Assembly: GCA_947624395.1 (NCBI GenBank)
Contig: CANQKA010000010.1
Location: 1 to 41,751, forward strand
From: an uncultured Oscillospiraceae bacterium
GTDB lineage: Bacteria; Bacillota; Clostridia; Oscillospirales; Oscillospiraceae
DNA length: 41,751 nt
Direction: 5' to 3'
Notes under the pieces: generated by a model
Database searches by the model: none
What the model was told of the DNA's origin: nothing
The model's input: only the letters and a program-made list of their open reading frames with translations
Program-made: the position numbers and the translations under genes
Part shown: piece by piece, positions 1 to 9,289 of the stretch
Position numbering within the stretch: position 1 is the stretch's first letter
How the letters are laid out: the number at the start of each line of letters is the position of its first letter

Positions 1-76
<76 letters not shown>

Positions 77-127
77 TCGTATTCAAACAACCTTTCGGCT
101 GTCCAAACCATTCATCGATCGCTATTA

Positions 128-166
128 CTAGCTCTCAAAGAAATTCATAAGACCGATCGCTCGGTC
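128..166 (-). promoter_or_regulatory. rRNA leader boxB/boxA-like antitermination region
   Basis: Within the 16S leader, on the minus strand, a perfect 6-bp stem with a 4-base loop (GACCGA/TCGGTC, 151-166) is followed by TTTCTTTGAGAGCTAG (128-143). The latter closely resembles the boxA element, TGTTCTTTGAAAACTAG, of Bacillus-type rrn leaders. The order hairpin then boxA before 16S fits a Nus-factor antitermination site. This is by resemblance only. Confidence 0.55.
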
Positions 167-272
167 TCGTTAAGAACCCTCTGCTGGTGCTTATTTGCAT
201 AAGCTGTTTGCATTGTTTAATTTACAAGGTACACCGTGCGCCCTGCGGGGCTCTCCCGCGAGGCGCTTTGCT

Positions 273-301
273 AGTGTAACACCACATTCTTTCTTTGTCA
301 A
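273..301 (-). promoter_or_regulatory. rRNA operon promoter
   Basis: On the minus strand TTGACA (296-301) and TACACT (273-278) are separated by exactly 17 bases, a near-consensus sigma-A promoter. An A-rich run just upstream (about 302-312) could act as an UP element. It sits about 190 bases upstream of mature 16S, a normal leader length. Confidence 0.85.
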
Positions 302-331
302 CACTTTTTTTGCAAATCGTGAAAATATTTG

Positions 332-361
332 AAGACTCCCCCGTGGACCGGGAGAGTCCTC
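332..361 (-). terminator. sleB terminator
   Basis: Immediately after the sleB stop, minus-strand sequence forms an 11-bp stem (AGGACTCTCCC with GGGGGAGTCTT, one G-T and one T-G wobble) with a 7-base loop, followed by AAATATTTT. The T tract is broken, so it may be only moderately efficient. It separates sleB from the downstream rRNA promoter. Confidence 0.7.
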
Positions 362-365
362 ATTC

Positions 366-1034
366 TCAGGCGCAGAACCGGTGGTTGCCGATGGTGGTCA
401 GGACCCGTCTGGACAGTATCCATTTGCTGGTGGCGGTCTTTGGATTATAGTAATAGAGAGCGCCGCCGGAGGGGTCCGCGCCGTTGATGGCCTCACGAGC
501 GGCCCGGTAGGCGCTGTCGGCCACCGGCTTCCAGAACTGGCCGTCGTTGATACAGCTGAAGGCCCCGGACTGATATATCACGCCGGAGATGGTGCCGGGA
601 AACGCGGGGCTTTCCACCCGGTTCAGGACCACAGCGCCCACCGCCACCTGGCCGGAATAGGGCTCGCCGCGGGACTCGGCGGAGATGAGCCGGGCCAAAA
701 GGTCCACGTCCCCGGAGGTGCTCTGGCTGGTGGTGCTCACGTTGATGCCCAACGCCGCCAGGGTCTTGGGGCCGCATTTACCGTCCACGGACAGGCCGTT
801 TTTGCGCTGAAAATACTTGACCGCCTCCACCGTCTTGGAGCCGTATATGCCGTCCACCTTGCCGGAATAATAGCCCCAGCGGGACAGCTTTGTCTGTATC
901 GTGGTGACCGTGGAGCCGGTGGAGCCTTTCTGATACGTCACAGCGTCGGCGTCCTGGGCCAAGCATATGAACAGCACGTTCACCGCAAACAGCACCGCCA
1001 GCGCCGCGCATAATTTCTTTCGTGCTCTCGTCAT
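366..1034 (-). CDS. sleB: spore cortex-lytic enzyme SleB
   Basis: A 222-residue exported hydrolase that degrades spore cortex peptidoglycan during germination. Residues 1-31 are a signal peptide (basic TRARKK, then a hydrophobic core). Residues about 37-95 form a peptidoglycan-binding domain with the typical LSRWGYYSGKVDGIYG pattern. Residues about 112-222 are the SleB/Hydrolase_2 catalytic domain, with the likely catalytic Glu120 in SAESRGE, and GNHRFC at the C-terminus. The ATG at 1034 was chosen over an in-frame TTG at 1043, because the GAGGGGG ribosome site is only about two bases from the TTG. No ypeB partner gene is adjacent. The ribosome site lies in the 3' arm of the thrS terminator hairpin. 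Forespore expression is expected from the family, but no convincing sigma-G site was found. Confidence 0.93.
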   Translation of the reverse strand: MTRARKKLCAALAVLFAVNVLFICLAQDADAVTYQKGSTGSTVTTIQTKLSRWGYYSGKVDGIYGSKTVEAVKYFQRKNGLSVDGKCGPKTLAALGINVSTTSQSTSGDVDLLARLISAESRGEPYSGQVAVGAVVLNRVESPAFPGTISGVIYQSGAFSCINDGQFWKPVADSAYRAAREAINGADPSGGALYYYNPKTATSKWILSRRVLTTIGNHRFCA

Positions 1035-1035
1035 G

Positions 1036-1076
1036 AAAAACAAACCCCCTCGTAAACTGCAAATAGTCTACGAGGG
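1036..1076 (-). terminator. thrS terminator overlapping the sleB ribosome site
   Basis: On the minus strand CCCTCGTAGACT pairs with AGTTTACGAGGG (12 bp, one G-T) around a 6-base loop and is followed by GGTTTGTTTTTC, a classical intrinsic terminator. The 3' arm and following G run also supply the GAGGGGG sequence that serves as the sleB ribosome-binding site, so folding would both stop thrS transcription and hide the sleB translation start in any read-through RNA. Confidence 0.8.
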
Positions 1077-1097
1077 AGCCTGTCCGATTATGCCATG

Positions 1098-2849
1098 TCA
1101 AAAAAGCGAAGTTCTGGACATGGAAGTTATCTCTTCCTGCAGCTTTGCCATAAATTCGTCAAGGGGCATGGCGCCCTTGTCGGCGTCCCGTGTGCGCACG
1201 GCCACGGTGCCCTCGGCGGCCTCCTTGTCGCCCACCACCAGCTTGTAGGGCACTTTTTCCATCTGGGCCTCGCGGATCTTGAAGCCCAGCTTTTCGTTGC
1301 GGGTGTCCACCTCGGTGCGGATGCCGGCGGCTTCCAATTTGGCAGAGACTTCTTTGGCGTAGTCCATGGTCCTGTCCGTGATGGGCAGTATCTTCACCTG
1401 CACCGGGCTGAGCCAGGTGGGGAACGCCCCGGCGAAGTGCTCGGTTATCACGCCGATGAACCGCTCGATGGAGCCCAGGACCACCCGGTGGATCATGACG
1501 GGGCGATGCTTTTCCCCGTCCGCGCCGATATATTCCAGCTCGAACCGCTCGGGCATCTGCATATCCAGCTGGATGGTGCCGCACTGCCAGGTCCGGCCCA
1601 GAGAGTCGGCCAGGTGGAAGTCCAGCTTGGGACCGTAGAAGGCGCCGTCGCCCTCGTTGATGGTGTACTCCTTGCCCATGGCCTCGATGGCCTTTTTCAG
1701 CGTATCGGTGGCCAGGTCCCAGGTCGCCTCGTCGCCGATGTGGTCCTCGGGCATGGTGGATACCTCGATCTGATAGGTCAGGCCGAACACGGAATACACC
1801 TCGTCGAACAGCCGGACCACGTTCTGAATCTCGTCCTGCATCTGGTCCCAGGTCATGAAGATGTGGGCATCGTCCTGGGTGAAGCAGCGGACGCGGAACA
1901 GGCCGTGGAGCGCGCCGGACAGCTCGTGCCGGTGCACCAGGCCCAGCTCGCCTACCCGCAGGGGCAGGTCGCGGTAGGAGTGGGGCTCGTTTTTGTATAC
2001 CAGCATGCCGCCGGGGCAGTTCATGGGTTTGACGGCGTAGTCCTCCCCGTCGATGACGGTGGTGTACATGTTGTCCTTATAGTGGTCCCAGTGGCCGCTG
2101 CGGTGCCACAGCTCCTGGTTGAGGATGATGGGGGTGGATATCTCCACGTAGCCGTACTTCTTGTGCACCTTCCGCCAGTAGTCGATCAGGGTGTTGCGCA
2201 GGACCATTCCCTTGGGCAGGAAGAAGGGGAAACCGGGGCCCTCGTCGGCCAGCATGAACAGGCCCAGCTCCTTGCCCAGCTTCCGGTGGTCGCGCCTCTT
2301 GGCCTCCTCGATGCGGGCCAGGTACTCGTCCAGCTCCGCCTTGGTGGGGAAACAGGTGCCGTAAATGCGCTGGAGCATCTGCCGGTTGGAGTCGCCACGC
2401 CAGTAAGCGCCGTTGACGGTGGTGAGCTTGATGGCGTTGCCCTTTATCCGGCCGGTGGAGTCCAGGTGCGGGCCGGCGCACAGGTCCGTGAAGTCCCCCT
2501 GCTTATAAAAGCTTATCACCGCGTCCTCGGGCAGGTCGTTGATGAGCTCGACTTTGTAGGGCTCGTTCCGCTCCTGCATGAAAGCGATGGCCTCAGCGCG
2601 GGGCAGCTCGAACCGCTCCAGCTTGATCTTTTCTTTGCAGATCTTGCGCATCTCCGCCTCGAGGGCTTCCAGGTCCTCGGGGGTGAAGGGCTTTTCGATG
2701 TCGATGTCGTAGTAAAACCCGTCCTCGATGGCCGGGCCGATGGCCAGCTTGGCCTCCGGATACAGGCGCTTCACCGCCTGGGCCAGCACGTGGCTGGTGG
2801 TGTGCCGGTACATTTTCCGGTATTCGGCGTCGTTGAAATTGTATTCCAT
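1098..2849 (-). CDS. thrS: threonine-tRNA ligase lacking the TGS domain
   Basis: Charges tRNA-Thr with threonine in the cytoplasm. The protein has 583 residues against about 640 for the usual enzyme. It begins directly at the editing (N2) domain: RHTTSHVLAQAV near residue 15 carries the HxxxH motif, and DLCAGPHL is further along. The roughly 60-residue N-terminal TGS domain is absent. The class II catalytic core is complete: MNCPGGM with the zinc cysteine, FTQDDAHIF, the HRVVLGSIERF motif 3, and a C-terminal anticodon-binding domain. The start is firm: an AGGAGG sits five bases upstream, and no in-frame coding sequence extends into the T-box terminator just before it. Expression is controlled by a T-box leader with its own promoter, so it should rise when uncharged tRNA-Thr accumulates. 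Confidence 0.96.
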   Translation of the reverse strand: MEYNFNDAEYRKMYRHTTSHVLAQAVKRLYPEAKLAIGPAIEDGFYYDIDIEKPFTPEDLEALEAEMRKICKEKIKLERFELPRAEAIAFMQERNEPYKVELINDLPEDAVISFYKQGDFTDLCAGPHLDSTGRIKGNAIKLTTVNGAYWRGDSNRQMLQRIYGTCFPTKAELDEYLARIEEAKRRDHRKLGKELGLFMLADEGPGFPFFLPKGMVLRNTLIDYWRKVHKKYGYVEISTPIILNQELWHRSGHWDHYKDNMYTTVIDGEDYAVKPMNCPGGMLVYKNEPHSYRDLPLRVGELGLVHRHELSGALHGLFRVRCFTQDDAHIFMTWDQMQDEIQNVVRLFDEVYSVFGLTYQIEVSTMPEDHIGDEATWDLATDTLKKAIEAMGKEYTINEGDGAFYGPKLDFHLADSLGRTWQCGTIQLDMQMPERFELEYIGADGEKHRPVMIHRVVLGSIERFIGVITEHFAGAFPTWLSPVQVKILPITDRTMDYAKEVSAKLEAAGIRTEVDTRNEKLGFKIREAQMEKVPYKLVVGDKEAAEGTVAVRTRDADKGAMPLDEFMAKLQEEITSMSRTSLF

Positions 2850-2860
2850 ACTGTCCTCCT

Positions 2861-3097
2861 AAAAATAAAAACACCCCTGACAGCTGTCAGGGGTGCGTAA
2901 AATACACACGGTCCCACCCTAAACTTTCACTCAAATGCGCGTCACGTGCGCCACACGGCGGGGCTTACTCGTCGCCTTTGGGTCCCGCGGCTCGGGGATG
3001 GTCAGCGTCCGGCTCGCTTTCCGAGAGGGCTTTCAGCCCATGACCCTCTCTCTCTGCGGCGCGCAGTCCGGCGCAATTCCCGTCATCGCCTTTGTTC
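2861..3097 (-). promoter_or_regulatory. T-box leader controlling thrS
   Basis: The minus strand carries the diagnostic T-box sequence AGGGTGGGACCGTG (2907-2920), close to consensus AGGGTGGNACCGCG. It is followed by a strong terminator (CACCCCTGACAG/CTGTCAGGGGTG, 2872-2895) and TTTTTATTTTT (2861-2871). Upstream are the Stem I elements: GGGCTGAAAGCCC hairpin, the CCCCGAG segment and GAGTAAGCCC. The probable specifier is the Thr codon ACC at 3002-3000, followed by the conserved purine; an ACG Thr codon lies six bases earlier in the same loop. Uncharged tRNA-Thr binding should favour the antiterminator and allow thrS transcription. Confidence 0.92.
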
Positions 3098-3103
3098 CTA
3101 TGC

Positions 3104-3132
3104 AATATAGCACGCGGTCAAACCGATGTCAA
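3104..3132 (-). promoter_or_regulatory. thrS promoter
   Basis: Minus strand TTGACA (3127-3132), 17-base spacer, TATATT (3104-3109). The predicted start is near 3097, at the 5' end of the T-box leader. Confidence 0.85.
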
Positions 3133-3185
3133 GAGGCTTGGGTATCGGAAATCATTGTTCCCGATGCGGCAGTTGGCATGATCTA

Positions 3186-3914
3186 TCAGTCCAGAATGTA
3201 GGTATCATAAGAATTCGTGCCCGCTGTCTGAAAGAGTGCCCTCAATTCCATTGCGGCTGGGTCGCAGTCGTCACACTCAAATGAAACGCTGTCGTACTGG
3301 GCCAGCATTTTGGAGAGCAGCGTCTGTGCAAAACAATGAAAGTCCGACTGTCTGGCTGTTCCGATATAGGCGATCTCATTTTCCTCAACAAAGGCAAAAT
3401 GTATGATCTCGCCGTTTTCTTGGTAGAACAGGACCCGGTTTGGCAAAACCCGGCAAAATGATTCCATATCCGCAGTTAACGGGTTGACCGCCTTGTGAAC
3501 ATCGGCATAGCATTTATATAACAGTTCACAGCAGTCTTTGTATAAGCTGTCACCGCGTCCGCTCTCATGGAGCAGAATCGACTCTTCTATAGGCGCTGCC
3601 AGGTCTTTTTCCCCAACTTCCAGCTCATAGCACCGGCGTTTTCTCTGAAAACCGCCTGAAACTAGAAAGCCGCGCTTCTCATATTCGTGTGCGTAAAGCA
3701 TGACCTGCAGCGGATGTGAAAGTTCCAAGCGAAGCAGCGTAAACAATTCTTTTGCATTTGCCGGATCGTATTGCGCAAGCTCCAACTCCAGGTATCGATT
3801 CAGTGCGTGAAATGAATTGCGGCTTACTGAAACATATCCGATGCTTTCACCCGAATCAAAAACTTCACAACGCCTATCATTTTGAAATTCGATCGTTATC
3901 AAAGCTTCGACCAC
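3186..3914 (-). CDS. GNAT-like acetyltransferase family protein, lower GC, uncertain start
   Basis: About 242 residues if it starts at the GTG at 3914; the frame stays open upstream into the nitroreductase gene but that part is shadow. No ATG is available near the beginning, and the nearest purine-rich stretch, GGAGGAGGAAGGG, is about 20 bases away inside the neighbouring stop region. A TTG at 3902 is another possible start. The N-terminal half (VSRNSFHALNRYLEL, then KRGFLVSGGFQRKRRCYELE) and the C-terminal half (YIGTARQSDFHCFAQTLLSK, then SFECDDCDP) both look like pieces of GNAT folds, suggesting a tandem or decayed GNAT; this is by pattern memory. Base composition is about 45-53% GC in lines I counted, against above 60% on the flanks, and the change falls near its 5' end. 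It may be acquired and 5'-truncated. Substrate unknown. Confidence 0.55.
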   Translation of the reverse strand: MVEALITIEFQNDRRCEVFDSGESIGYVSVSRNSFHALNRYLELELAQYDPANAKELFTLLRLELSHPLQVMLYAHEYEKRGFLVSGGFQRKRRCYELEVGEKDLAAPIEESILLHESGRGDSLYKDCCELLYKCYADVHKAVNPLTADMESFCRVLPNRVLFYQENGEIIHFAFVEENEIAYIGTARQSDFHCFAQTLLSKMLAQYDSVSFECDDCDPAAMELRALFQTAGTNSYDTYILD

Positions 3915-3927
3915 ATCGTGCCCGTTT

Positions 3928-4764
3928 TCAGAGCCCTTCCTCCTCCACGAACCGGTAAAACGCCTGCTCCCGGGCCTGGTCCTCCGCCCGGACCGTGCCC
4001 ACCGGCGCGGTATAGACCACATATTCCTCCTCGCCGTCCAGGCCGAACAGCGCCGCGCAATCCTCGTGGCAGAAAGCGCCTATGCCGCAGGTGCCCAGCC
4101 CCAGGGCCGTGCATGCCAGATACAGGTTCTGGCCCACATGACCGGCGTCGATCATGGCCACCCGGTGGGCGTATATGCCGTAACGCCACTCCGCCCGGTA
4201 GGGCACCATGGACCAGTAAAACACCGCGCTGGCCTTGGCGGCCCAGGTCTGTCCCTCCAGGGTGCGGTCGATGGTCCCCTCCGGGTCCTCGATGGCCCCC
4301 AGGTATTCCAGCGCGTGCTCCATGGGCAGATAGTGATAGGCGCCGGGGGCCAGACCATCCACCTTGCGCACGATGAGATAAGTCTCAAACTCGTGGCGCG
4401 CCCCGCCGCACGGTACGGTGCGCAGCGTGGCATACGCCTTGCCCCGGATGGCCTTCACCCCCTGGGTAGCCCACAGCAGAAAGCTGAGCTGTTCCAGGGT
4501 GATGGTCTGGTCCGTATACACCCGGTTGGACCGCCGGTCACGGATGATGCCTGCGAAGTCGCCCCGCATGGGAAGCGCGTCAAAGTCCCTAGGCAGAGCA
4601 ACACGGGCGTCCTCGCCGGCCATGGGGGCCTTCACCAGAGGCGGCTGGGGACGGTGCAGGTCCTGGTCCGACGCAAAGTCCGGATAGGGGTCCTCCCGCC
4701 GATCGCCTTTGGTGAATTCTCTCCCATTTTGTATCAGCTCCCATTGGAGCGTCTCATCCATCAT
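3928..4764 (-). CDS. SagB/ThcOx-type nitroreductase family dehydrogenase
   Basis: A 278-residue FMN-dependent oxidoreductase of the SagB subfamily. Diagnostic stretches are RDRRSNRVYTDQTITLEQLS (flavin phosphate site), LLWATQGVKA, the PCGGARHEFETYLIV segment, GAYHYLPMEHALEYLG, and AGHVGQNLYLACTALGLGTC near the C-terminus. SagB enzymes oxidise azolines in RiPP toxins, but most stand-alone homologues have no known substrate. There is no YcaO cyclase or precursor peptide in the window, so a RiPP role is not supported. It lies 33 bases downstream of the DUF1624 gene and probably belongs to the tail of the ychF transcript. Confidence 0.85.
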   Translation of the reverse strand: MMDETLQWELIQNGREFTKGDRREDPYPDFASDQDLHRPQPPLVKAPMAGEDARVALPRDFDALPMRGDFAGIIRDRRSNRVYTDQTITLEQLSFLLWATQGVKAIRGKAYATLRTVPCGGARHEFETYLIVRKVDGLAPGAYHYLPMEHALEYLGAIEDPEGTIDRTLEGQTWAAKASAVFYWSMVPYRAEWRYGIYAHRVAMIDAGHVGQNLYLACTALGLGTCGIGAFCHEDCAALFGLDGEEEYVVYTAPVGTVRAEDQAREQAFYRFVEEEGL

Positions 4765-4797
4765 GATATTGTCCCCCGAAATAATATGTCTCTCCTC

Positions 4798-5496
4798 TCA
4801 ACCCAACGTAGCGTGCACCGCCCAGCATGCGCCGTAAAGCACCGGCTGGTGGAGCATATAGATCCATAGCGTATGCCGGCCCACCCAGGCCAGCCACTTG
4901 GGCGCACCCAGCGTCCGCAGGCGGCTGTCCGTCGGCGCGGCCGTGAGCTTTTTGCCGAACCATGCCCCCAGGAGGAACAGAAAGATGTTGGGAAAAAAGG
5001 GCTCCCAATCGTAGGACAGGAACCCCCGGTACCGCAGACCCAGCCAGTAAAGCCACCGGCTCTGCACGAACACGTTGGCGCTGACGGCCCGCGCCGCAAA
5101 ATACAGCGCCGCCCACAGCCAGGGGGCCAGCCCATCCGGCACCCGGTCCGCGTATTTTCCCAGAAAATGATAAACAAGCATGGCGCAGCCGAGAAATTCC
5201 AGCATGCCGTACCGGATAGGCGCGTCCGCCACATAGGACGCCGCCACGACCAACGCCCCCGCCCCCAGGGTGATAAGCCCGCGGCGGAGATTGGACCGGG
5301 TGAAATGGGAGCTGACGCCCGCCAGGAAGATGAAGCTCATGGCCACGAACCACTGCGTGAGCACCAGCGGCCAGCGCTCCATGAAGCTGACGGGCACATA
5401 GCCGAACATGGTCAGGTCGAAGAGAAAATGGTAGCCCACCATGAGCGCGCAGACCAGCCCCCGCCAGCCGTCCAGCCAGCGGATACGTTCAGACAT
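4798..5496 (-). CDS. DUF1624 / HGSNAT-like acyltransferase-type membrane protein
   Basis: A 232-residue integral membrane protein. It opens with RIRWLDGWRGLVCALMVGYH, the signature of the heparan-alpha-glucosaminide N-acetyltransferase catalytic family (DUF1624), with further conserved blocks FVAMSFIFLAGVSSHF, YGMLEFLGCAMLVYH and LWIYMLHQPVLYG. About seven hydrophobic segments are visible. Its start overlaps the end of ychF by eight bases, so it is translationally linked to it. The bacterial role is not established; acyl transfer to an envelope sugar is a family-based guess. Confidence 0.82.
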   Translation of the reverse strand: MSERIRWLDGWRGLVCALMVGYHFLFDLTMFGYVPVSFMERWPLVLTQWFVAMSFIFLAGVSSHFTRSNLRRGLITLGAGALVVAASYVADAPIRYGMLEFLGCAMLVYHFLGKYADRVPDGLAPWLWAALYFAARAVSANVFVQSRWLYWLGLRYRGFLSYDWEPFFPNIFLFLLGAWFGKKLTAAPTDSRLRTLGAPKWLAWVGRHTLWIYMLHQPVLYGACWAVHATLG

Positions 5497-6586
5497 TGAA
5501 CAGGAAGTGGGTCACGTCCCCGTCCTGCATGACGTAATCCTTGCCCTCGGCCCGGAGAAGGCCCTTCTCACGAGCGGCGGCCTCGCTGCCGCAGGCTTTC
5601 AGGTCGTCGAAGGCGATGATGTTGGCTCGGATGAAGCCCCGCTCAAAGTCGGTGTGTATCTTGCCCGCCGCCTGGGGGGCTTTGGTACCCTTGGTGATGG
5701 TCCAGGCGCGGCACTCGTCCGGGCCGCAGGTCAGGAAAGAGATCAGCCCCAGCAGCTCATAGGAGCACTTGATGAGCCGTTCCAGGCCCGATTCCCGGAT
5801 GCCCAGTTCCTCCATGAACATCTCCCGGTCGGCCGGGTCCTCCAGCTCGGCGATGTCCTGCTCGAACCGGGCGCAGACGGGCAGGACCATGCTGCCCTCC
5901 GCGTCGGCGATGGCCTTGACCTGCTTATAATATTCGCTCTGCTCCGCCTGGGCGAAGCCGTCCTCGTCCATGTTGGCGGCGTATATGACGGGCTTGAGGC
6001 TCAAGAGATCGGACTGAGCCACCATCTCCGCCTCGTCCCCCTCGCAGGGGAAGCTCCGGGCGGACTTGCCGCTGTCCAACCAGTCGGCCAGCCGGGACAT
6101 TAAATCGGCCTCTTTGGCGTATTTCTTGTCGCCGGACTTTACGTACTTCTGGGCCTTTTCCAGCCGACGCTGGACCATTTCCAGGTCCGCCATAATGAGC
6201 TCCAGGTCGATGGTCTCAATGTCGCCCCTGGGGTCGGTGGAGCACTCGTGGCGGATGATGTTGGCGTCGTCAAAGCAGCGCACCACGTGTATGAGCGCGT
6301 CGGTGCCCCGGATATTGCCCAAAAACTTGTTGCCCAGGCCCTCGCCCTTGCTGGCGCCCTTCACCAGCCCTGCGATGTCCACAAACTCGATGGTGGCCGG
6401 GGTGAACTTTTTGGGGTGGTACATCTCCGCCAGAAAGTCCAGCCGCTCGTCCGGCACCGCTACCACCCCCACGTTGGGGTCGATGGTGCAGAAAGGGTAG
6501 TTTGCCGACTCCGCCCCGGCGTTGGTCAGGGCGTTGAAAAGCGTGCTCTTGCCCACGTTGGGCAGGCCCAAAATGCCAAGTTTCAT
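5489..6586 (-). CDS. ychF: redox-regulated ATPase/GTPase YchF (OLA1 family)
   Basis: A 365-residue P-loop NTPase of the Obg superfamily that associates with ribosomes and prefers ATP. The G1 motif GLPNVGKS is at residues 6-13, the G3-like DIAGLVKGAS region follows, and the C-terminal TGS-like domain includes GPDECRAWTI, AAGKIHTDFERGFIRA and YVMQDGDVTHFLF. The start at 6586 (MKLGILG) is set by GGAGAGG just upstream; the longer frame begins inside the intergenic hairpin and is rejected. It follows ftsH after a 54-base gap containing a perfect 11-bp hairpin. Confidence 0.96.
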   Translation of the reverse strand: MKLGILGLPNVGKSTLFNALTNAGAESANYPFCTIDPNVGVVAVPDERLDFLAEMYHPKKFTPATIEFVDIAGLVKGASKGEGLGNKFLGNIRGTDALIHVVRCFDDANIIRHECSTDPRGDIETIDLELIMADLEMVQRRLEKAQKYVKSGDKKYAKEADLMSRLADWLDSGKSARSFPCEGDEAEMVAQSDLLSLKPVIYAANMDEDGFAQAEQSEYYKQVKAIADAEGSMVLPVCARFEQDIAELEDPADREMFMEELGIRESGLERLIKCSYELLGLISFLTCGPDECRAWTITKGTKAPQAAGKIHTDFERGFIRANIIAFDDLKACGSEAAAREKGLLRAEGKDYVMQDGDVTHFLFNV

Positions 6587-6603
6587 ATGTTCCTCTCCAA
6601 TCG

Positions 6604-6631
6604 GCAAGCCGGGAGAGTTGTCCCGGCTTGC
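6604..6631 (-). promoter_or_regulatory. hairpin between ftsH and ychF
   Basis: A perfect 11-bp inverted repeat, GCAAGCCGGGA/TCCCGGCTTGC, with a 6-base loop lies just after the ftsH stop. On the minus (sense) strand it is followed by CGATTGG, without a T tract, so it is a poor terminator there. On the plus strand it is followed by GTTGATTTTT. It may be an RNA processing or 3'-end stabilising element that uncouples ftsH and ychF levels. Confidence 0.6.
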
Positions 6632-6640
6632 GTTGATTTT

Positions 6641-8731
<2,091 letters not shown>

Positions 8732-8740
8732 GTGCTTACC

Positions 8741-9277
8741 TCATGAATAAACTTCCGGCTTCAAAAGGCCGATATAGGGGAGATTGCGGTATTTTTCGTC
8801 GAAATCCAGGCCGTACCCCACCACGAACGCGTCCGGGATGGTGAAGCCCGCGTAGTCCGCCTTGATGGGCGCCACGCGGCGGTCCGGCTTGTCCAAAAGC
8901 GTCACGATGCGGATGGAATTGGGCTTGCGGGCCATCATATAGTTTTTGAGATAGCTGAGGGTATTGCCGCTGTCCAAGATATCCTCCACGATGATCACGT
9001 CCCGGCCCTCGATGTTCTCGGTCAGGTCCTTGATGATCTTCACCGCGCCGGTGGACGTGGTGCCCTTGCCATAGCTGGACACCACCATGAAGTCTATGGT
9101 GCAGGGGATGTCACAGGCACGCACCAGGTCCGCCATAAAAATGAAGCAGCCCCGCAGCACGCCCACGAACAGGGGATTTTTGCCCTTGTAATCCGCGGAT
9201 ATCTGCCGCCCCAGACGGGCCACGATGCTTTTGAGCTCCTCCTCGGTGGCGATATACCGCTCGATGTCGTTGTGCAT
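8741..9277 (-). CDS. hpt: hypoxanthine phosphoribosyltransferase
   Basis: A 178-residue salvage enzyme that converts hypoxanthine or guanine plus PRPP to IMP or GMP. The PRPP-binding motif VIIVEDILDSGNTL is present, as are the GVLRGCFIFMADL and VVSSYGKGTTSTG loops and the C-terminal VGYGLDFDEKYRNLP block. The length is standard. It lies between tilS and ftsH, a neighbourhood conserved across Firmicutes. Confidence 0.96.
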   Translation of the reverse strand: MHNDIERYIATEEELKSIVARLGRQISADYKGKNPLFVGVLRGCFIFMADLVRACDIPCTIDFMVVSSYGKGTTSTGAVKIIKDLTENIEGRDVIIVEDILDSGNTLSYLKNYMMARKPNSIRIVTLLDKPDRRVAPIKADYAGFTIPDAFVVGYGLDFDEKYRNLPYIGLLKPEVYS

Positions 9278-9289
9278 AAGTCTTTATCC

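Noticed and set aside
1085-1125. Possible sigma-G promoter for sleB (CATAATC as -10).
   Set aside because: No acceptable -35 lies 17-18 bases upstream, and the region is the end of thrS.
3135-3170. Hairpin ATCGGGAA/TTTCCGAT after the GNAT-like gene.
   Set aside because: An 8-bp stem with one G-T and no T tract; too weak to call a terminator.
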